The position numbers were made by a program, and so were the translations under genes. A DNA stretch of 53,819 nucleotides from Saprolegnia diclina VS20 (lineage: Eukaryota > Oomycota > Saprolegniomycetes > Saprolegniales > Saprolegniaceae), in assembly GCF_000281045.1 (NCBI RefSeq), contig NW_008246089.1, positions 586,535-640,353 of the forward strand, in the 5' to 3' direction. Positions within the stretch are counted from its first letter, which is position 1; each line of letters begins with the position of its first letter. Shown one piece after another: positions 8,530-18,787 of the stretch. The notes beneath the pieces were generated by a model, which was not told where the DNA came from, searched no databases, and saw only the letters and a program-made list of their open reading frames with translations.

Positions 8530-11500
8530 TTATTCCACAAGAGGGTACGCATGCTGCAGCCGGCGGCGCGTGCTCGTGTCCATCTCGTTGTAGTGAGCCG
8601 TTGGTACGCGGAGGTGGAAGCGGCGCCATGTCTTAATGTCGAGGACGTGAAAGGTGTCACCGATCGAGAGAATGAGCATGCCGTTCATCGCCGCGGACGC
8701 CTTGTCCAAGTAGTAGACGCCCTGGAACTGCCACTTTTTCAGCTGGAAGAGGTACTTTGCCTCGCAGCTCAAGTGGTGCGACGTGGGCGAGTCGTTCAAT
8801 AATTTGGGAAATCGCCAGCGCTCGATCCAGTAGCACATCACGAGGCAGCTCACGCAAAGCAGCGTCAGCGCGATGAACCGCGTGCCATTGCCAATGCGAA
8901 CGACGCCACTGCGACAAACCAGCTGGAGGTTGAGGTCCAACACTGTGCACGCCCGCGTCACGGTGGCCGAGTGCGTCACGGGCGACACAAAGCTCCAAAT
9001 GGCCGAGATCAACCACGTGAGGTATGACGCTTTAACCATGTAGAGGCGCGCATACTGCTGCGTGTAGACCATAAGAACGTCGTTGAGAACGTAGATGAAC
9101 CACGTAACTTCGCCGGCGCTGAGAATCGTGAGCACAGCGCTCGAGACGGTCGTTCGAAACAGCGTGACGATGCCAGTTTGAACGAGGTCGATGCGCGCGG
9201 TACTGAGGACAGTCATGGCCGTGAGGCTGCGCAGAAGGAGCAGCGGACGACCCACCCAAACAATACCAGCAACACGATTGAGGCCAAAGAGGTGACTGCC
9301 CGAGATCTGGCCACGACTCCCAAGCATGTGAAGTACAACGAGCACACTCACAGCGACGAGCACCGATGTGACGTACAATACACCGTTGCGCAAGAAGAGG
9401 GCGAGATTCTTTGGGATCTCGAGAGCGTTTGGTGCAAGGCTCGTGGTGGTCGTCGTTGTCGAGAGAACGCTGAGTGCACCCTCGTCACCGACAAATGTGA
9501 CGACTTCCCGATACCCTGTTGCCCAGTCCCAGAGAAAGAACCAGCCAAAAAGCATAAATTCCATGTCGCTTGGATCGAGGAGATTGATCGAGAAGAGCTG
9601 CAGTGTTGAGCTGTTGAGAGCGTACTGTACGATCGCGATATGCGCTTCTTGAACGGCGACGGCGGCGGCGTTGACGGCAGCTTGAAGCTCAAGAAATTGG
9701 TCGGCCGAAAAGCTAACCTTTACAAACGCCTCGGCGGCTAGGACCATTTCAGAACACGTCGACGGACTGAGTACGTCAAAGGCACAACTTTCCGAGACAT
9801 TGAGCGAGGGCGCTGAGAGCTGCGTGACGGCAGCTGCAAACACGACTTCCATCTTCGTCGGCGCAATGTACTCACCAAAGTTCGAGCCGCACACTGCCGC
9901 CGCGCCATAAAACCCCCGCAAGCCCGAGCTCTGAATGTCGCGGGTGGGGGGCACGCCCCCCGTATCACAAAGCGGATTGCCTCCCAAGATGAAGATGGAC
10001 GGAGTAAACCACGTCGAGGGCACTGGTGACAGCGATGGTACGACCAGTGCTTTGTAGGCCGCGGCTGCCGCAGCGTTTGTTGCGAGGTTCGTGCTCACGA
10101 GCCGGCTGAACAACTGCTGCAATCGCAGCAGCGCTGGCGGAACAGGAACGTGCAGCATGTCAATCGACCCAAAGGGTCCAATGCGTGCACGCACCAACCC
10201 AAAGCCGAGACCGAACGGGGGTGACAGCGTCCCGTTCTGGCTCATCACGTCTTCGAGGCTTGACCCATTCGCAAAGGCAAAGCGCGGGCTATCGCGCAAC
10301 AGGCTACGCTCGTGCAAGAGCGAAGAGTTGTCGCGAACTGCGTTGAGGTCGGCGCCAAACGACCAGTACATCTTGAGCGAAGTCTGGTCGCGCCACGCCC
10401 ACGTGCCAACGGTGTGCTTGAGCGTCATGGCGTAGCGAAAGCCAAACGCAGTCTCGACGTCGAACGAATCAAAGAGGCCGAGCCGCTTGTAGTTTTGCCA
10501 CTGCAGCGTGAATGAGGAAACCGCGTGTTTGGTCCAGAGTCGCACTTCGTCCGCAACACTCGTGCCAGGATCGCAACTACTGGAGCGCCAGGCCATGCCG
10601 GCCGCACTAGTGTTCAAGTCGGTACCAAACGCAATCTCAAAGGCGTCCCCCCACGTGTGCTGGAAGCTCGCCCAGTCGGTATTGCGAACAAACGCCTCAA
10701 GGTACACCGCCCCGTTCGTACGGTAGGCTGCGCACCGCGACTGCCGAGTCGCCGAGTTGGCCATGGCCCAGCGCCGCTCAAAGTCGAGGTAGCAAAACGA
10801 GGTAAACACATACGGCAGCGTGCTCGGGGGCGTCATCCGGAGACCGGCGATCGCAGCACCGAGGTCATTCGCGAGGGTCTCCATGTAGATGACGTTGTTG
10901 TACAGTGACTGGGACATGACCAAGGTCGTCGAGCCATTGTAGAGCAATGCATCAGCGAACCCGACGTCGTCGAGGCGCCACGTCATGGGCAAAGCAGCAT
11001 AAAACAGCTGCGTGTTGAACCAATTGCCAAGAAAGGCGTCGATGCCGGTGCTGCTGAAGCCGGGCCAGAAAAAGTCGTTGGCGAGGTTCTGGCCCGAGAC
11101 CGAGATAAAAACGACGCTGCTAGCGATCGTCAGTAGAAGGTAGCCACAGCCAAGCACGACCATCAACGTATTCCATGGGACACGGTTCACGCAGTAGCCG
11201 CGCCACGTCGAGGTGTCGAGTGGCTGCGCCTCGTCGACGGGCGAAGATGGTAGAAGCGACGACGACCAGCGTGGCGCCGGCAGCCGTGCGGGGAGAGCGA
11301 GGGACGGCGAGTGCAAGTTCAGCGTCGACTTGGCGAGCTTCTTTTTCCAGACGACCCAGAGTTTAATGTCAAAGACGTAGTGGGCGCCGCGAAACGTGAA
11401 GGGTACGAGGCCGCACAATGCGCAAATGGCGTGGTCCATGCACCAATTTGTCGTGTAGTCGATCGAGAAGACGCGCAAACTCAGGAACGCTTCGCCTGCG

Positions 11501-13929
11501 GCGGGGATGACGGTCGGTGACGCTTCCGCGGCACTTGGCGATCGCTTTCGCAGTGTTGCGAGCAGCAGCGCCAGTAGCAGAGCCCCAAAGATGAGTGCAA
11601 TAACATGCTGTGTGCGCACCCAGCTGCCAATGTCGAGTCGACCGCTCACGCAGAGCAGCTGGGCATCCAAGTTGACGCTAGCGCAGGTCCGAGCCAATGA
11701 CGCCGTGGGCCACACCGGATTCAACATCGAATAGAGAAGGATACCAACCCACGTCAAGGCTGCGCTCAACGGTGCGTACTGAGGTGCGTTCTCGGGGAAG
11801 ACAACAAGGAGAATGTCAACAAGGACGTACGAGAGCCAAGCGACTTCGCCCGTCAAAACCGCCGTCTCAAGAAAGGACCGCGTCTCAAAGGCGAGGCCGG
11901 TCCAGCCGTGGCGCGGTGTTAGCGTCATGGGCGCTGTGCTTAGAAGGATGATGGCTGTGACACCTCGCACGAGAAAGACGGGGCGGCCGACCCAAACAAA
12001 GGCGGCGACGCGGTTGAAGAAGAAGAGGTTGCGACCCGCAATGCGAAACTCGATCCAAAAACAGCGCAGGAGCACAAATGCCGCGACAAAGCCCAGGACA
12101 GCGGTCGAGTAAATAGCAATGTACAAGAGATAGTTGCACGTGCTCCGGGGCACTTCCAGCGCCATGGCGTCAAAGCCAATCGGGGGTACGGCTGTCGAGA
12201 TGAGCGTCATTGAACCAACGTCACCTTCGAACTTGACCACTTCCCGCGTCCCGATCGCCCAGTCGTAGAGGTGCACCCAGCCAAAGACACCCCATTCCAT
12301 CAACATCTGATGCAGCAAGATTGGGTCCGAGCCATTGACCATCGCAAACTGCATGACCTCGACTTGAAGGGTTGCCACTTCGCGCGACACGACAGCGGCG
12401 GCCGAGACGAGGTCGGACGTGCCTTCCAACGACGCTAGCAGTGCCGCGGCCGCCGCAATGTCGCTGAAGCATTCGTCGTCGTTGGTCGACCCACCGCAGA
12501 GCTCACGCGGCAGAGGCGCCGACGATTGGGCGCTCGAAGCACCCAGAGCCGCAAACACAAAGCTGAGAATCGTATAGCGCAGCGTCATGGGTGTCGCGTC
12601 ACCACACGTGTCGTAAAAGCCAAAGCTGGGTTGCACAAAATGCTTGGCGGCACCACTCGTACAAAAAGGACTGCCGCCCACGTACGTTAGCCCTGGTGTT
12701 GTCCAGGACGGCGGTGCGATATTCGTCAGTATGCGTTCGCTGTGCACCCACGGAGCGAGTCGCTGAAAGGCGGCGTTGGCCATACTCGCGTGCCCAAAGA
12801 CAGCATTGTACGTTGCGAGCAGCGACGCGAGTTCGCGCGGCAGTGGCACGTACCGCATGTCGATCGAGAGGAGTGGACCAACATGCGTATGCAAGAGCGC
12901 GATGGGCAGCGCCGCCGGGTTGAAGCCCTGGACCGCTTCAAAGTTGACTTGGCTCCCGTTCACACGCACCAGTGAGACGCCCTGGACGCCGGCCGCCCAG
13001 AGATCGTTGAAGAACGCCCAGTAGCAGTTGAGGCTCGTCCACGTAAAGTCGCGCGCGACCCGAGGCAGATTCTTGATGCTCATGCTCTGCTCCATGCCGA
13101 GGGCATTCGCGATCACAACGGTCTCCGTGATACCGCCTTGCCAGAGGTTGTGCCAATGCAGTGCAAACCGGCGTAGATTATACGTCGCCCAGTACGTGAC
13201 TTCGTCGTCGACCGACGAGGCGGCGCTCGCCGTAGCCGTCACCCACGCCGGGCCATCGGCATCATGTAATACTGCGTCGAGAATCGCCGTTTGAAAGCCC
13301 GAGCCCGCCGTGCTCACCCAGTCGTTCCAGTCGACATTACGAAGTAGCGCCTCGAGGTACACGGCCGCGTTGTCGCCATCCAACGCAGCACACCGGGCTT
13401 GGCGCCACAGCGTGTGGGCAAGCTCCCAGCGACGATCCAAATCGACCCAGCAGTTTTGCGTCGGCAGCCAGAGCGCATAGTCCATCGTGACGGCGCGGAG
13501 CCCACGGACAGCGTCGGGTAGCGTCATGGTATCAAGAACGCTCCGAATATACGAGGGGTTGACGCCGACCTGGTTGACGCTGCTGCTGTAGTCGCTGTTG
13601 AAGAAGAGGCCGGGGCTGCGTAAATCGAGCGCGGTCGAGACGTTCGTCGCAGAGGTGAGCGCCCGATTGAAGGCGTCGGCGACAAACGACTGCGTGCCTG
13701 TTGTGTTGAAGCCCGCCCAGAAGAGGTCGTTGGTCATGCTCGGGCCCAAAAGGTCCACAAAGTAGATGCTCAAGACCGAGGTGCCGACGAGGTACAAGGC
13801 GCCTGCGACCGACCACGCGCGGCTCGTCATCGATCCCGTGTCGTGGAGCACCATCATGGTCGTGGCGCGGCGCGGCGGCAGGATCATGGAGGCGGACGCG
13901 AGCGGGTCGACCGGATGGACCGCGGTCAT
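8530..13929 (-). CDS. Giant multi-pass membrane protein with internal duplication, unknown function
   Basis: An uninterrupted frame encodes 1799 aa from MTAVHPVDPLAS; an upstream in-frame ATG would add 26. The protein consists of two homologous halves of about 850-900 residues. Each starts with a hydrophobic segment, then (M/A)NDxFWxGF(N/S)(T/S)TG, a long extracellular-like stretch with many N-x-S/T sites and shared landmarks (cf. LDRRWELA/DFERRWAMA, AVYLEALLRN/AVYLEAFVRN). Each half ends with an LYDWAxGxREVV or WDWATGYREVV segment, several transmembrane helices and a CDH...FD(I)K-type tail. I know of no named domain. The tail matches the partial gene at 1-105, so the family has at least two members here. 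It could be a surface receptor or channel, but no function is shown. Confidence 0.85.
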   Translation of the reverse strand: MTAVHPVDPLASASMILPPRRATTMMVLHDTGSMTSRAWSVAGALYLVGTSVLSIYFVDLLGPSMTNDLFWAGFNTTGTQSFVADAFNRALTSATNVSTALDLRSPGLFFNSDYSSSVNQVGVNPSYIRSVLDTMTLPDAVRGLRAVTMDYALWLPTQNCWVDLDRRWELAHTLWRQARCAALDGDNAAVYLEALLRNVDWNDWVSTAGSGFQTAILDAVLHDADGPAWVTATASAASSVDDEVTYWATYNLRRFALHWHNLWQGGITETVVIANALGMEQSMSIKNLPRVARDFTWTSLNCYWAFFNDLWAAGVQGVSLVRVNGSQVNFEAVQGFNPAALPIALLHTHVGPLLSIDMRYVPLPRELASLLATYNAVFGHASMANAAFQRLAPWVHSERILTNIAPPSWTTPGLTYVGGSPFCTSGAAKHFVQPSFGFYDTCGDATPMTLRYTILSFVFAALGASSAQSSAPLPRELCGGSTNDDECFSDIAAAAALLASLEGTSDLVSAAAVVSREVATLQVEVMQFAMVNGSDPILLHQMLMEWGVFGWVHLYDWAIGTREVVKFEGDVGSMTLISTAVPPIGFDAMALEVPRSTCNYLLYIAIYSTAVLGFVAAFVLLRCFWIEFRIAGRNLFFFNRVAAFVWVGRPVFLVRGVTAIILLSTAPMTLTPRHGWTGLAFETRSFLETAVLTGEVAWLSYVLVDILLVVFPENAPQYAPLSAALTWVGILLYSMLNPVWPTASLARTCASVNLDAQLLCVSGRLDIGSWVRTQHVIALIFGALLLALLLATLRKRSPSAAEASPTVIPAAGEAFLSLRVFSIDYTTNWCMDHAICALCGLVPFTFRGAHYVFDIKLWVVWKKKLAKSTLNLHSPSLALPARLPAPRWSSSLLPSSPVDEAQPLDTSTWRGYCVNRVPWNTLMVVLGCGYLLLTIASSVVFISVSGQNLANDFFWPGFSSTGIDAFLGNWFNTQLFYAALPMTWRLDDVGFADALLYNGSTTLVMSQSLYNNVIYMETLANDLGAAIAGLRMTPPSTLPYVFTSFCYLDFERRWAMANSATRQSRCAAYRTNGAVYLEAFVRNTDWASFQHTWGDAFEIAFGTDLNTSAAGMAWRSSSCDPGTSVADEVRLWTKHAVSSFTLQWQNYKRLGLFDSFDVETAFGFRYAMTLKHTVGTWAWRDQTSLKMYWSFGADLNAVRDNSSLLHERSLLRDSPRFAFANGSSLEDVMSQNGTLSPPFGLGFGLVRARIGPFGSIDMLHVPVPPALLRLQQLFSRLVSTNLATNAAAAAAYKALVVPSLSPVPSTWFTPSIFILGGNPLCDTGGVPPTRDIQSSGLRGFYGAAAVCGSNFGEYIAPTKMEVVFAAAVTQLSAPSLNVSESCAFDVLSPSTCSEMVLAAEAFVKVSFSADQFLELQAAVNAAAVAVQEAHIAIVQYALNSSTLQLFSINLLDPSDMEFMLFGWFFLWDWATGYREVVTFVGDEGALSVLSTTTTTTSLAPNALEIPKNLALFLRNGVLYVTSVLVAVSVLVVLHMLGSRGQISGSHLFGLNRVAGIVWVGRPLLLLRSLTAMTVLSTARIDLVQTGIVTLFRTTVSSAVLTILSAGEVTWFIYVLNDVLMVYTQQYARLYMVKASYLTWLISAIWSFVSPVTHSATVTRACTVLDLNLQLVCRSGVVRIGNGTRFIALTLLCVSCLVMCYWIERWRFPKLLNDSPTSHHLSCEAKYLFQLKKWQFQGVYYLDKASAAMNGMLILSIGDTFHVLDIKTWRRFHLRVPTAHYNEMDTSTRRRLQHAYPLVE

Positions 13930-14063
13930 GGTCGTCCTTTTTTGGTCAATTTTGAAACGCGCCTGTCTAGTTGGACCGTTGCAACAAAACCCAAAACTCC
14001 AGTACAAGTAGGATAGATTAGAGTAGGATTGTAACGACTAAGTAAAGAGGAGGCGAGCTTCGG

Positions 14064-15026
14064 CTATGCGAATTGCGCCGAGACGATACCGACGACCTCG
14101 GTGATGGACGGTCGGGCCGACGCCTCTGTCGCAAGACACCGTGTGAGGACGCTTGCAACGTCGGCCGGCCACGTCGTTGGCGTCGCGAACGGGGCCAAGC
14201 CGCCCGTCGCCTTGGCCTCTGCAATGCGCAGGTCACCGCGCACGTAGCCATGCTCGGCGTAGATCTGTGCATATGGCTGCGACCGGCTAAAGATCTGAAG
14301 GAAAACGACGCCGAGCGCGTACATGTCGGCCGCTTGGCGCGCGGTGAGGTCCAGCGCGAGGTGCCCATGTAGCGTTTCCGGCGCCCGGTAGGCCATCTCC
14401 ATGACGCCGTACGCATCGACGCTTACATGCGCCTTGACAATCGCCTGGACGTTGAGCTTGCAGATGCCCGCGGCGTTGACGAGCACGTGCATGGTGCAGA
14501 GGCTGCCGTGCGCACGCTTGGCATCCGTGTGGAGGTAGGCGAGGCCCTCGGCAATGTCGAGGCACATGGCCCACATCTGCTTGGTGCTCAGCTCCGTCTT
14601 CTTGTTGTAAATGACGTTGAGCACCGAGCCTTGGACCATAAACTCCATGGCGGCGCAGAGCGTGGTCGAATAGACAACGAGCGAGACGCCGTGAACCTCG
14701 ACAATGTTCTTGTGGCGCAGCGCCTTCATCTCCTTGAGCTTGGCGACAAAGTCCGTCTTGTTGGCGGTCGACGACGTCGTCAAGTCGATGCACTTGAGAA
14801 AGACCGTGTCGCCGTGCAGCTTGCACGTCCGCGCCATCGTGTCGGTGCCCGACCGCAGCGGCGCCGTGCGCTCTCGCTCCAGCGGCAGCCACATGTCGAC
14901 GAGATCGTCACGCGTCGGGAGGACCTCCACGTCGAACGGGTACGGCTTGGACGGCGCGGCCTCGAGGCTAAACTCGGCGTACTTCTGCATGACGCTCAGC
15001 GCGATCGAGCGGAAGGTCGAGAGCAT
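14064..15026 (-). CDS. Predicted protein pseudokinase
   Basis: A single exon encodes 320 aa with a protein kinase fold from about residue 60. The beta-3 lysine is kept (VFLKC, Lys78), as are APE (YRAPE, 215-217) and the ADMYALGV helix. The catalytic HRD is replaced by HGS (173-175) in RAHGSLCTMHVLVN, and the DFG position reads LNVQA (191-195), so the proton acceptor and the metal-binding Asp are both missing. No glycine-rich loop is seen. It should be catalytically dead and act as a scaffold or allosteric partner. The C-terminal lobe ends with the common kinase pattern R.CL...ASARPSI.EV. The divergence is too coherent for a decaying gene: the frame is intact and codon use matches its neighbours. 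Confidence 0.82.
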   Translation of the reverse strand: MLSTFRSIALSVMQKYAEFSLEAAPSKPYPFDVEVLPTRDDLVDMWLPLERERTAPLRSGTDTMARTCKLHGDTVFLKCIDLTTSSTANKTDFVAKLKEMKALRHKNIVEVHGVSLVVYSTTLCAAMEFMVQGSVLNVIYNKKTELSTKQMWAMCLDIAEGLAYLHTDAKRAHGSLCTMHVLVNAAGICKLNVQAIVKAHVSVDAYGVMEMAYRAPETLHGHLALDLTARQAADMYALGVVFLQIFSRSQPYAQIYAEHGYVRGDLRIAEAKATGGLAPFATPTTWPADVASVLTRCLATEASARPSITEVVGIVSAQFA

Positions 15027-15644
15027 GGTGACAAAATCAAGAATACCCGGATTCCGTCAAAGGCTGTCTCCGGATACGACATGTGTATCCGTACTATTGC
15101 AAAGTGAATTTACTGTGAATTTTCGGCACCAAATTTTATTCAAGTCGAGAGTGCTGGTGTGGTGGGTCGCGACCACAAGACAGTGACGTGCCTCAATGTT
15201 GTGTGAATATACTGGGAAGGATAAATCACTGTGGATAGATGGATGTCAACATTTGCCGTTCGAGTCCCCACGGCGGCTTGTGGATCCAAAGAAAGAGGAA
15301 ACGACGAAACTGGTTGATCCAAAATAGTGTTGAGTCGAGCTGGCGCTGGTGAGCAAACTTCAAAGTCCTCCAAGCAAAATACAGTCAAATGGCCCACATG
15401 TATAGATCGTACAGCGCGGCTGATAAGAAATTGAGGTTTTGTGCGTGGTACTGCTTATTCGTCGTCATTTTCTCGACCTATCTCGGTTCTTGGTCGCCAT
15501 TCTCTCCTTCTCTACCTGCTCTTTCGTCCAACTGTTAATCTTATTTATACAAACACGCGCCAAGTCGCATCTTCTTGACGCTATTTTCATAAACATCAAA
15601 TCGCTCGCTTCCACACCCAGCACAACGCCAAAAACATTGCATTA
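15027..15644. promoter_or_regulatory. Upstream region of the pseudokinase gene
   Basis: This stretch runs from the pseudokinase ATG to the MITE. Close to the start it carries CCCGGATT (15047) and TCCGGATAC (15069-15077), with GTATCCGT just beyond, resembling the element upstream of other genes here. The rest is AT-rich, with no open frame I would call coding. Confidence 0.4.
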
Positions 15645-16087
15645 GAGCATCTCCACCGGTTCCCCGTATCCCACACTGGCTCTGGGTTTTTTTACCGGGC
15701 GATTTCGCTCTGTATATCGCGATACAGAGCAAGATAAAACAAAACGCCCCACCGGTCGCCCTGTAAAAAGATGCCGGGAGTCGCAATTTGTATGGCGTCG
15801 ATAACTTCGAACTTCGTCTTAAAATTCGATTTTGTATCCATTTTTTGACTAGTATACAAAACATGAGCCATTCGCGATATTACCGGGTAAAAAGCCAGGG
15901 TGCCCGGGCGCCCTGTATCGGGCACCAGGATACAGGGCGCTCGGCCAATTTTTGCTCCACCCGGTAAAAATTATACAGATACAGGGCGATTTACAGGGAC
16001 CGGTGGGGCATTTCCCCGGTAAATTTTTTACAAATTTGGAAATTTTACAGAGCCAGTGTAGGATAGCGCGGACGGGTGGAGAAGCTC
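15645..16087. mobile_element. PIF/Harbinger-type MITE, non-autonomous
   Basis: This 443-bp element has terminal inverted repeats of about 40 bp. The left end begins GAGCATCTCCACCGG and the right end, read on the other strand, begins GAGCTTCTCCACCCG; about 33 of 40 positions match. Both ends are flanked by TTA (15642-15644 and 16088-16090), a 3-bp target duplication typical of PIF/Harbinger elements, whose ends often start GAGCATCTCCA. The interior is made of short shuffled copies of CCCTGTAT and CCGGTAAA motifs on both strands and holds no transposase. It is therefore a MITE mobilised in trans. The seven terminal mismatches suggest it is not very recent. Confidence 0.8.
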
Positions 16088-16491
16088 TTATTCCCTTAAC
16101 ACCACATAGCTCGTCTGGAGTATAATGTACTTCCTACAAGTTGTGGCTCTTTTTTCGTGTTGCAACTACTTTTTTCTGAGCTCGTTTGCCCAATCGACCT
16201 CGATGTAAATGTCCAAGGAGCAGGCGTGTCGTGGAATGCATGTCTTGAGAATCTGACGCCGTTGACGCAAAAGGACGACGATGCACGGCGTCACGCTAGC
16301 GTCAACACTGAAACACCGAGCTTGTCTTTTCGCTTCACACTATTTCCGTGGCACCTAAAACCTCTTATAACGCATATCCGTGAAAATGAATACACTATTA
16401 AATGACAGAGGACCTCGGATTGGATCGTCAAGCGAGCGGGTGTTGGTTGTGTTGAGAAACTTCCACAGCGACCACAGGCGGAGACTGCAGC
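16088..16491. promoter_or_regulatory. TOP1 upstream region
   Basis: This 404-bp stretch between the MITE and the TOP1 start is AT-rich and carries no convincing open frame. A CATATCCGTG string lies near 16374, about 115 bp before the TOP1 ATG, and resembles half of the element found upstream of other genes here. The MITE thus sits in the distal TOP1 upstream region. Confidence 0.4.
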
Positions 16492-18711
16492 ATGGACTCG
16501 GACAGCGACCTCGAGCCGCTGCGTAAGAAGGTCAAGAAGACGCCGGCGAAGCGGGCCGCCGACTCGGACGACTCGGACTTTGACGAGACGCCGCTCTCGA
16601 GCCTCAAGCCCAAGAAGGCCAAGGCCGCGGTGAAGAAGGAGCTCAAGAAGAAGCCGGCGACAAAGGCCAAATCCTCGGCCAAGGTGTCGGCCAAGGATGC
16701 CAAGACGACCAAGAAGAAGGCGACGAGCAGCAGCGTCAAGGTCAAGTCCGAGTCGGGCGCCGTGCGCAAGCTTAAGGTGCAGAGCAAGTCGGAACGACTG
16801 GACATGGCGATCAAGGCGTACCGCTGGTGGAACGCTGAGGAGCTTCCGGAAGACATTCAGTGGCGCACGCTCGAGCACAACGGCGTCATGTTTCCGCCGT
16901 CGTACGAGCCGCATGGCGTCCCGCTCTACTACGACAACCAGCCCGTCGAGCTCACGCCGGCGCAGGAAGAGATTGCGTCGTTCTACGCGGCGATGCCACT
17001 CGACGGCCCGCAGCTCGGCAACCCGAAGACGAGCGAGATGTTTACCAAGAACTTTTTCGCCGACTTTAAAGAGGCGCTCGGGAAGGGCCATGTGGTCAAG
17101 AACATGGCGAAATGCAACTTTGACTTGATCCGCAAGCACCTCGACGAGCAGCGCGAGAAGAAGCGCGAGCGCACAAAGGAAGAGAAGGCGCCCGAGAAGG
17201 CCAAGCGCGAGACCGAGCTCTTCAACTATGGCTTTGCCATCGTCGACGGCCACTTGGAGAAGGTCGGCAACTTTCGCATCGAGCCGCCCAACCTCTTTCG
17301 CGGCCGCGGTGAGCACCCAAAGACGGGTACGCTCAAGAAGGCGGTCATGCCCGAAGAAGTCACGATCAACTGCGGCATGGAAGACCGCGTCCCGGTGTGC
17401 CCGATGCCGGGCCATGCGTGGAAGGAGGTCATCCACCGCGACACGGTCTCGTGGCTCGCCTACTGGAACGAAAACGTCATGGGCGGTATCAAGTACGTCT
17501 GGCTGGCCGCGTCCTCGAGCTTCAAGGGCAAGGCCGACATGGAAAAGTACGAGAAGGCGCGCCGGCTCAAGAAGTTTATCACGAAAATCCGCAAGGACTA
17601 CACGGAAGGGCTCAAGGCCAAAGACATGTTTACGCGCCAGCGCTCGACGGCCATGTGGGTCATTGACGTGCTCGCGCTGCGTGTCGGCAACGAGAAGGGC
17701 GAGGACGAGGCCGATACCGTCGGCTGCTGCTCGCTGCGCGTCGAGCACACGAGCTTTAGCGACGAGGGCTGCGAGCTCACGCTGAGCTTCCTCGGGAAGG
17801 ACTCAATGCCGTACAACAACACGATCCGTCTCGCCGAGTATGGCAGCGTCGGCGAGCTCGTGTACCGCAACGTCAAGAGCTTTTGCGCGAAAAAGCAAAA
17901 GCAGCAGGATATTTTCGACGAGCTCAGCGTCACGGAGCTCAACAAGCACTTGAGCTCGCTCATGCCCGGGCTCTCGGCCAAGGTCTTTCGTACGTTCAAC
18001 GCGTCCGTCACGCTCGAGAAGGAGCTCCCGCGCATCTTGTCGGGCGACGACGTCGCGGTCAAGGTCGTCGCGTACAACGACGCCAACCGCAAGGTACACG
18101 CTTCCTATCGGATCGAAATATCAAACAAAATGGTTGTATAGGTCGCCATCCTCTGCAACCATCAGCGCACGGTGCCCAAGAACCACGATACCGCCGTCGA
18201 AAAGATGGTCGGTCAGCTCGACCAGATGAAGGACCAGCTCAAGGAACTGGAAGAGATGAAAGTGCTTCTCAAGAAGAACAAGACCAAGCAGATCCAGATC
18301 AAGACGGAAGACCCAGACGACGACGCCGAGGCCAAGAAGGCCCAGGCGCATCGCTTCTCCAAGGTCCCGTCCGCCGACCAAGTCGACAAGAAGATAGATA
18401 GCTGGAAGAAGAAGATCAAGGCGCTCGACCTGCGGCTGCGGGACAAGGTCCGCATGCTGATGCTGCTGCTGCTCTGATATGCTTGGATAGAACGACAACA
18501 AGGAGGTCGCGCTTGGTACGTCCAAGATCAATTATATGGACCCGCGCATCACCGTGGCGTGGGCCAAGCGGGTACGACGTCGTCCTCGTCGCAACACGCA
18601 CATGCTCATGCCAAGTCGTAGAACGAGGTGCCCATCGCCGGCGTCTTTCCCCGTGCCCTCCGCGAAAAGTTTGTCTGGTCGATGGACGTGGATCCCAACT
18701 GGACGTTCTAA
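16492..18711 (+). CDS. TOP1: DNA topoisomerase I (type IB)
   Basis: Four exons, 16492..18093, 18142..18447, 18491..18571 and 18622..18711, encode 692 aa; introns are 48, 43 and 50 nt. The domain order is that of nuclear TOP1. A Lys-rich tail (about 1-105) is followed by the core, from the WWN motif and [15 protein letters not shown] onward. A charged linker/coiled coil lies at about 545-635, and the C-terminal domain has the catalytic tyrosine, Tyr651, in [12 protein letters not shown]. The core includes [20 protein letters not shown], which holds a catalytic Arg in known TOP1 enzymes. The enzyme relaxes supercoils in the nucleus through a 3'-phosphotyrosyl intermediate. The tyrosine lies on the 81-nt third exon, so it is lost if the small 3' exons are missed. 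Confidence 0.95.
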
Positions 18712-18787
18712 GAAGGCCTCGTCTTCTCATGCATCATACGCTGCCATTCTCATCTGCGATCTCGAGTCGATAGTTTTGCATTCAAGC

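Noticed and set aside
16291-17748. 485-codon open frame on the minus strand opposite TOP1
   Set aside because: Same effect: antisense to a certain gene, with Arg/Leu-rich translation and no recognisable domain.
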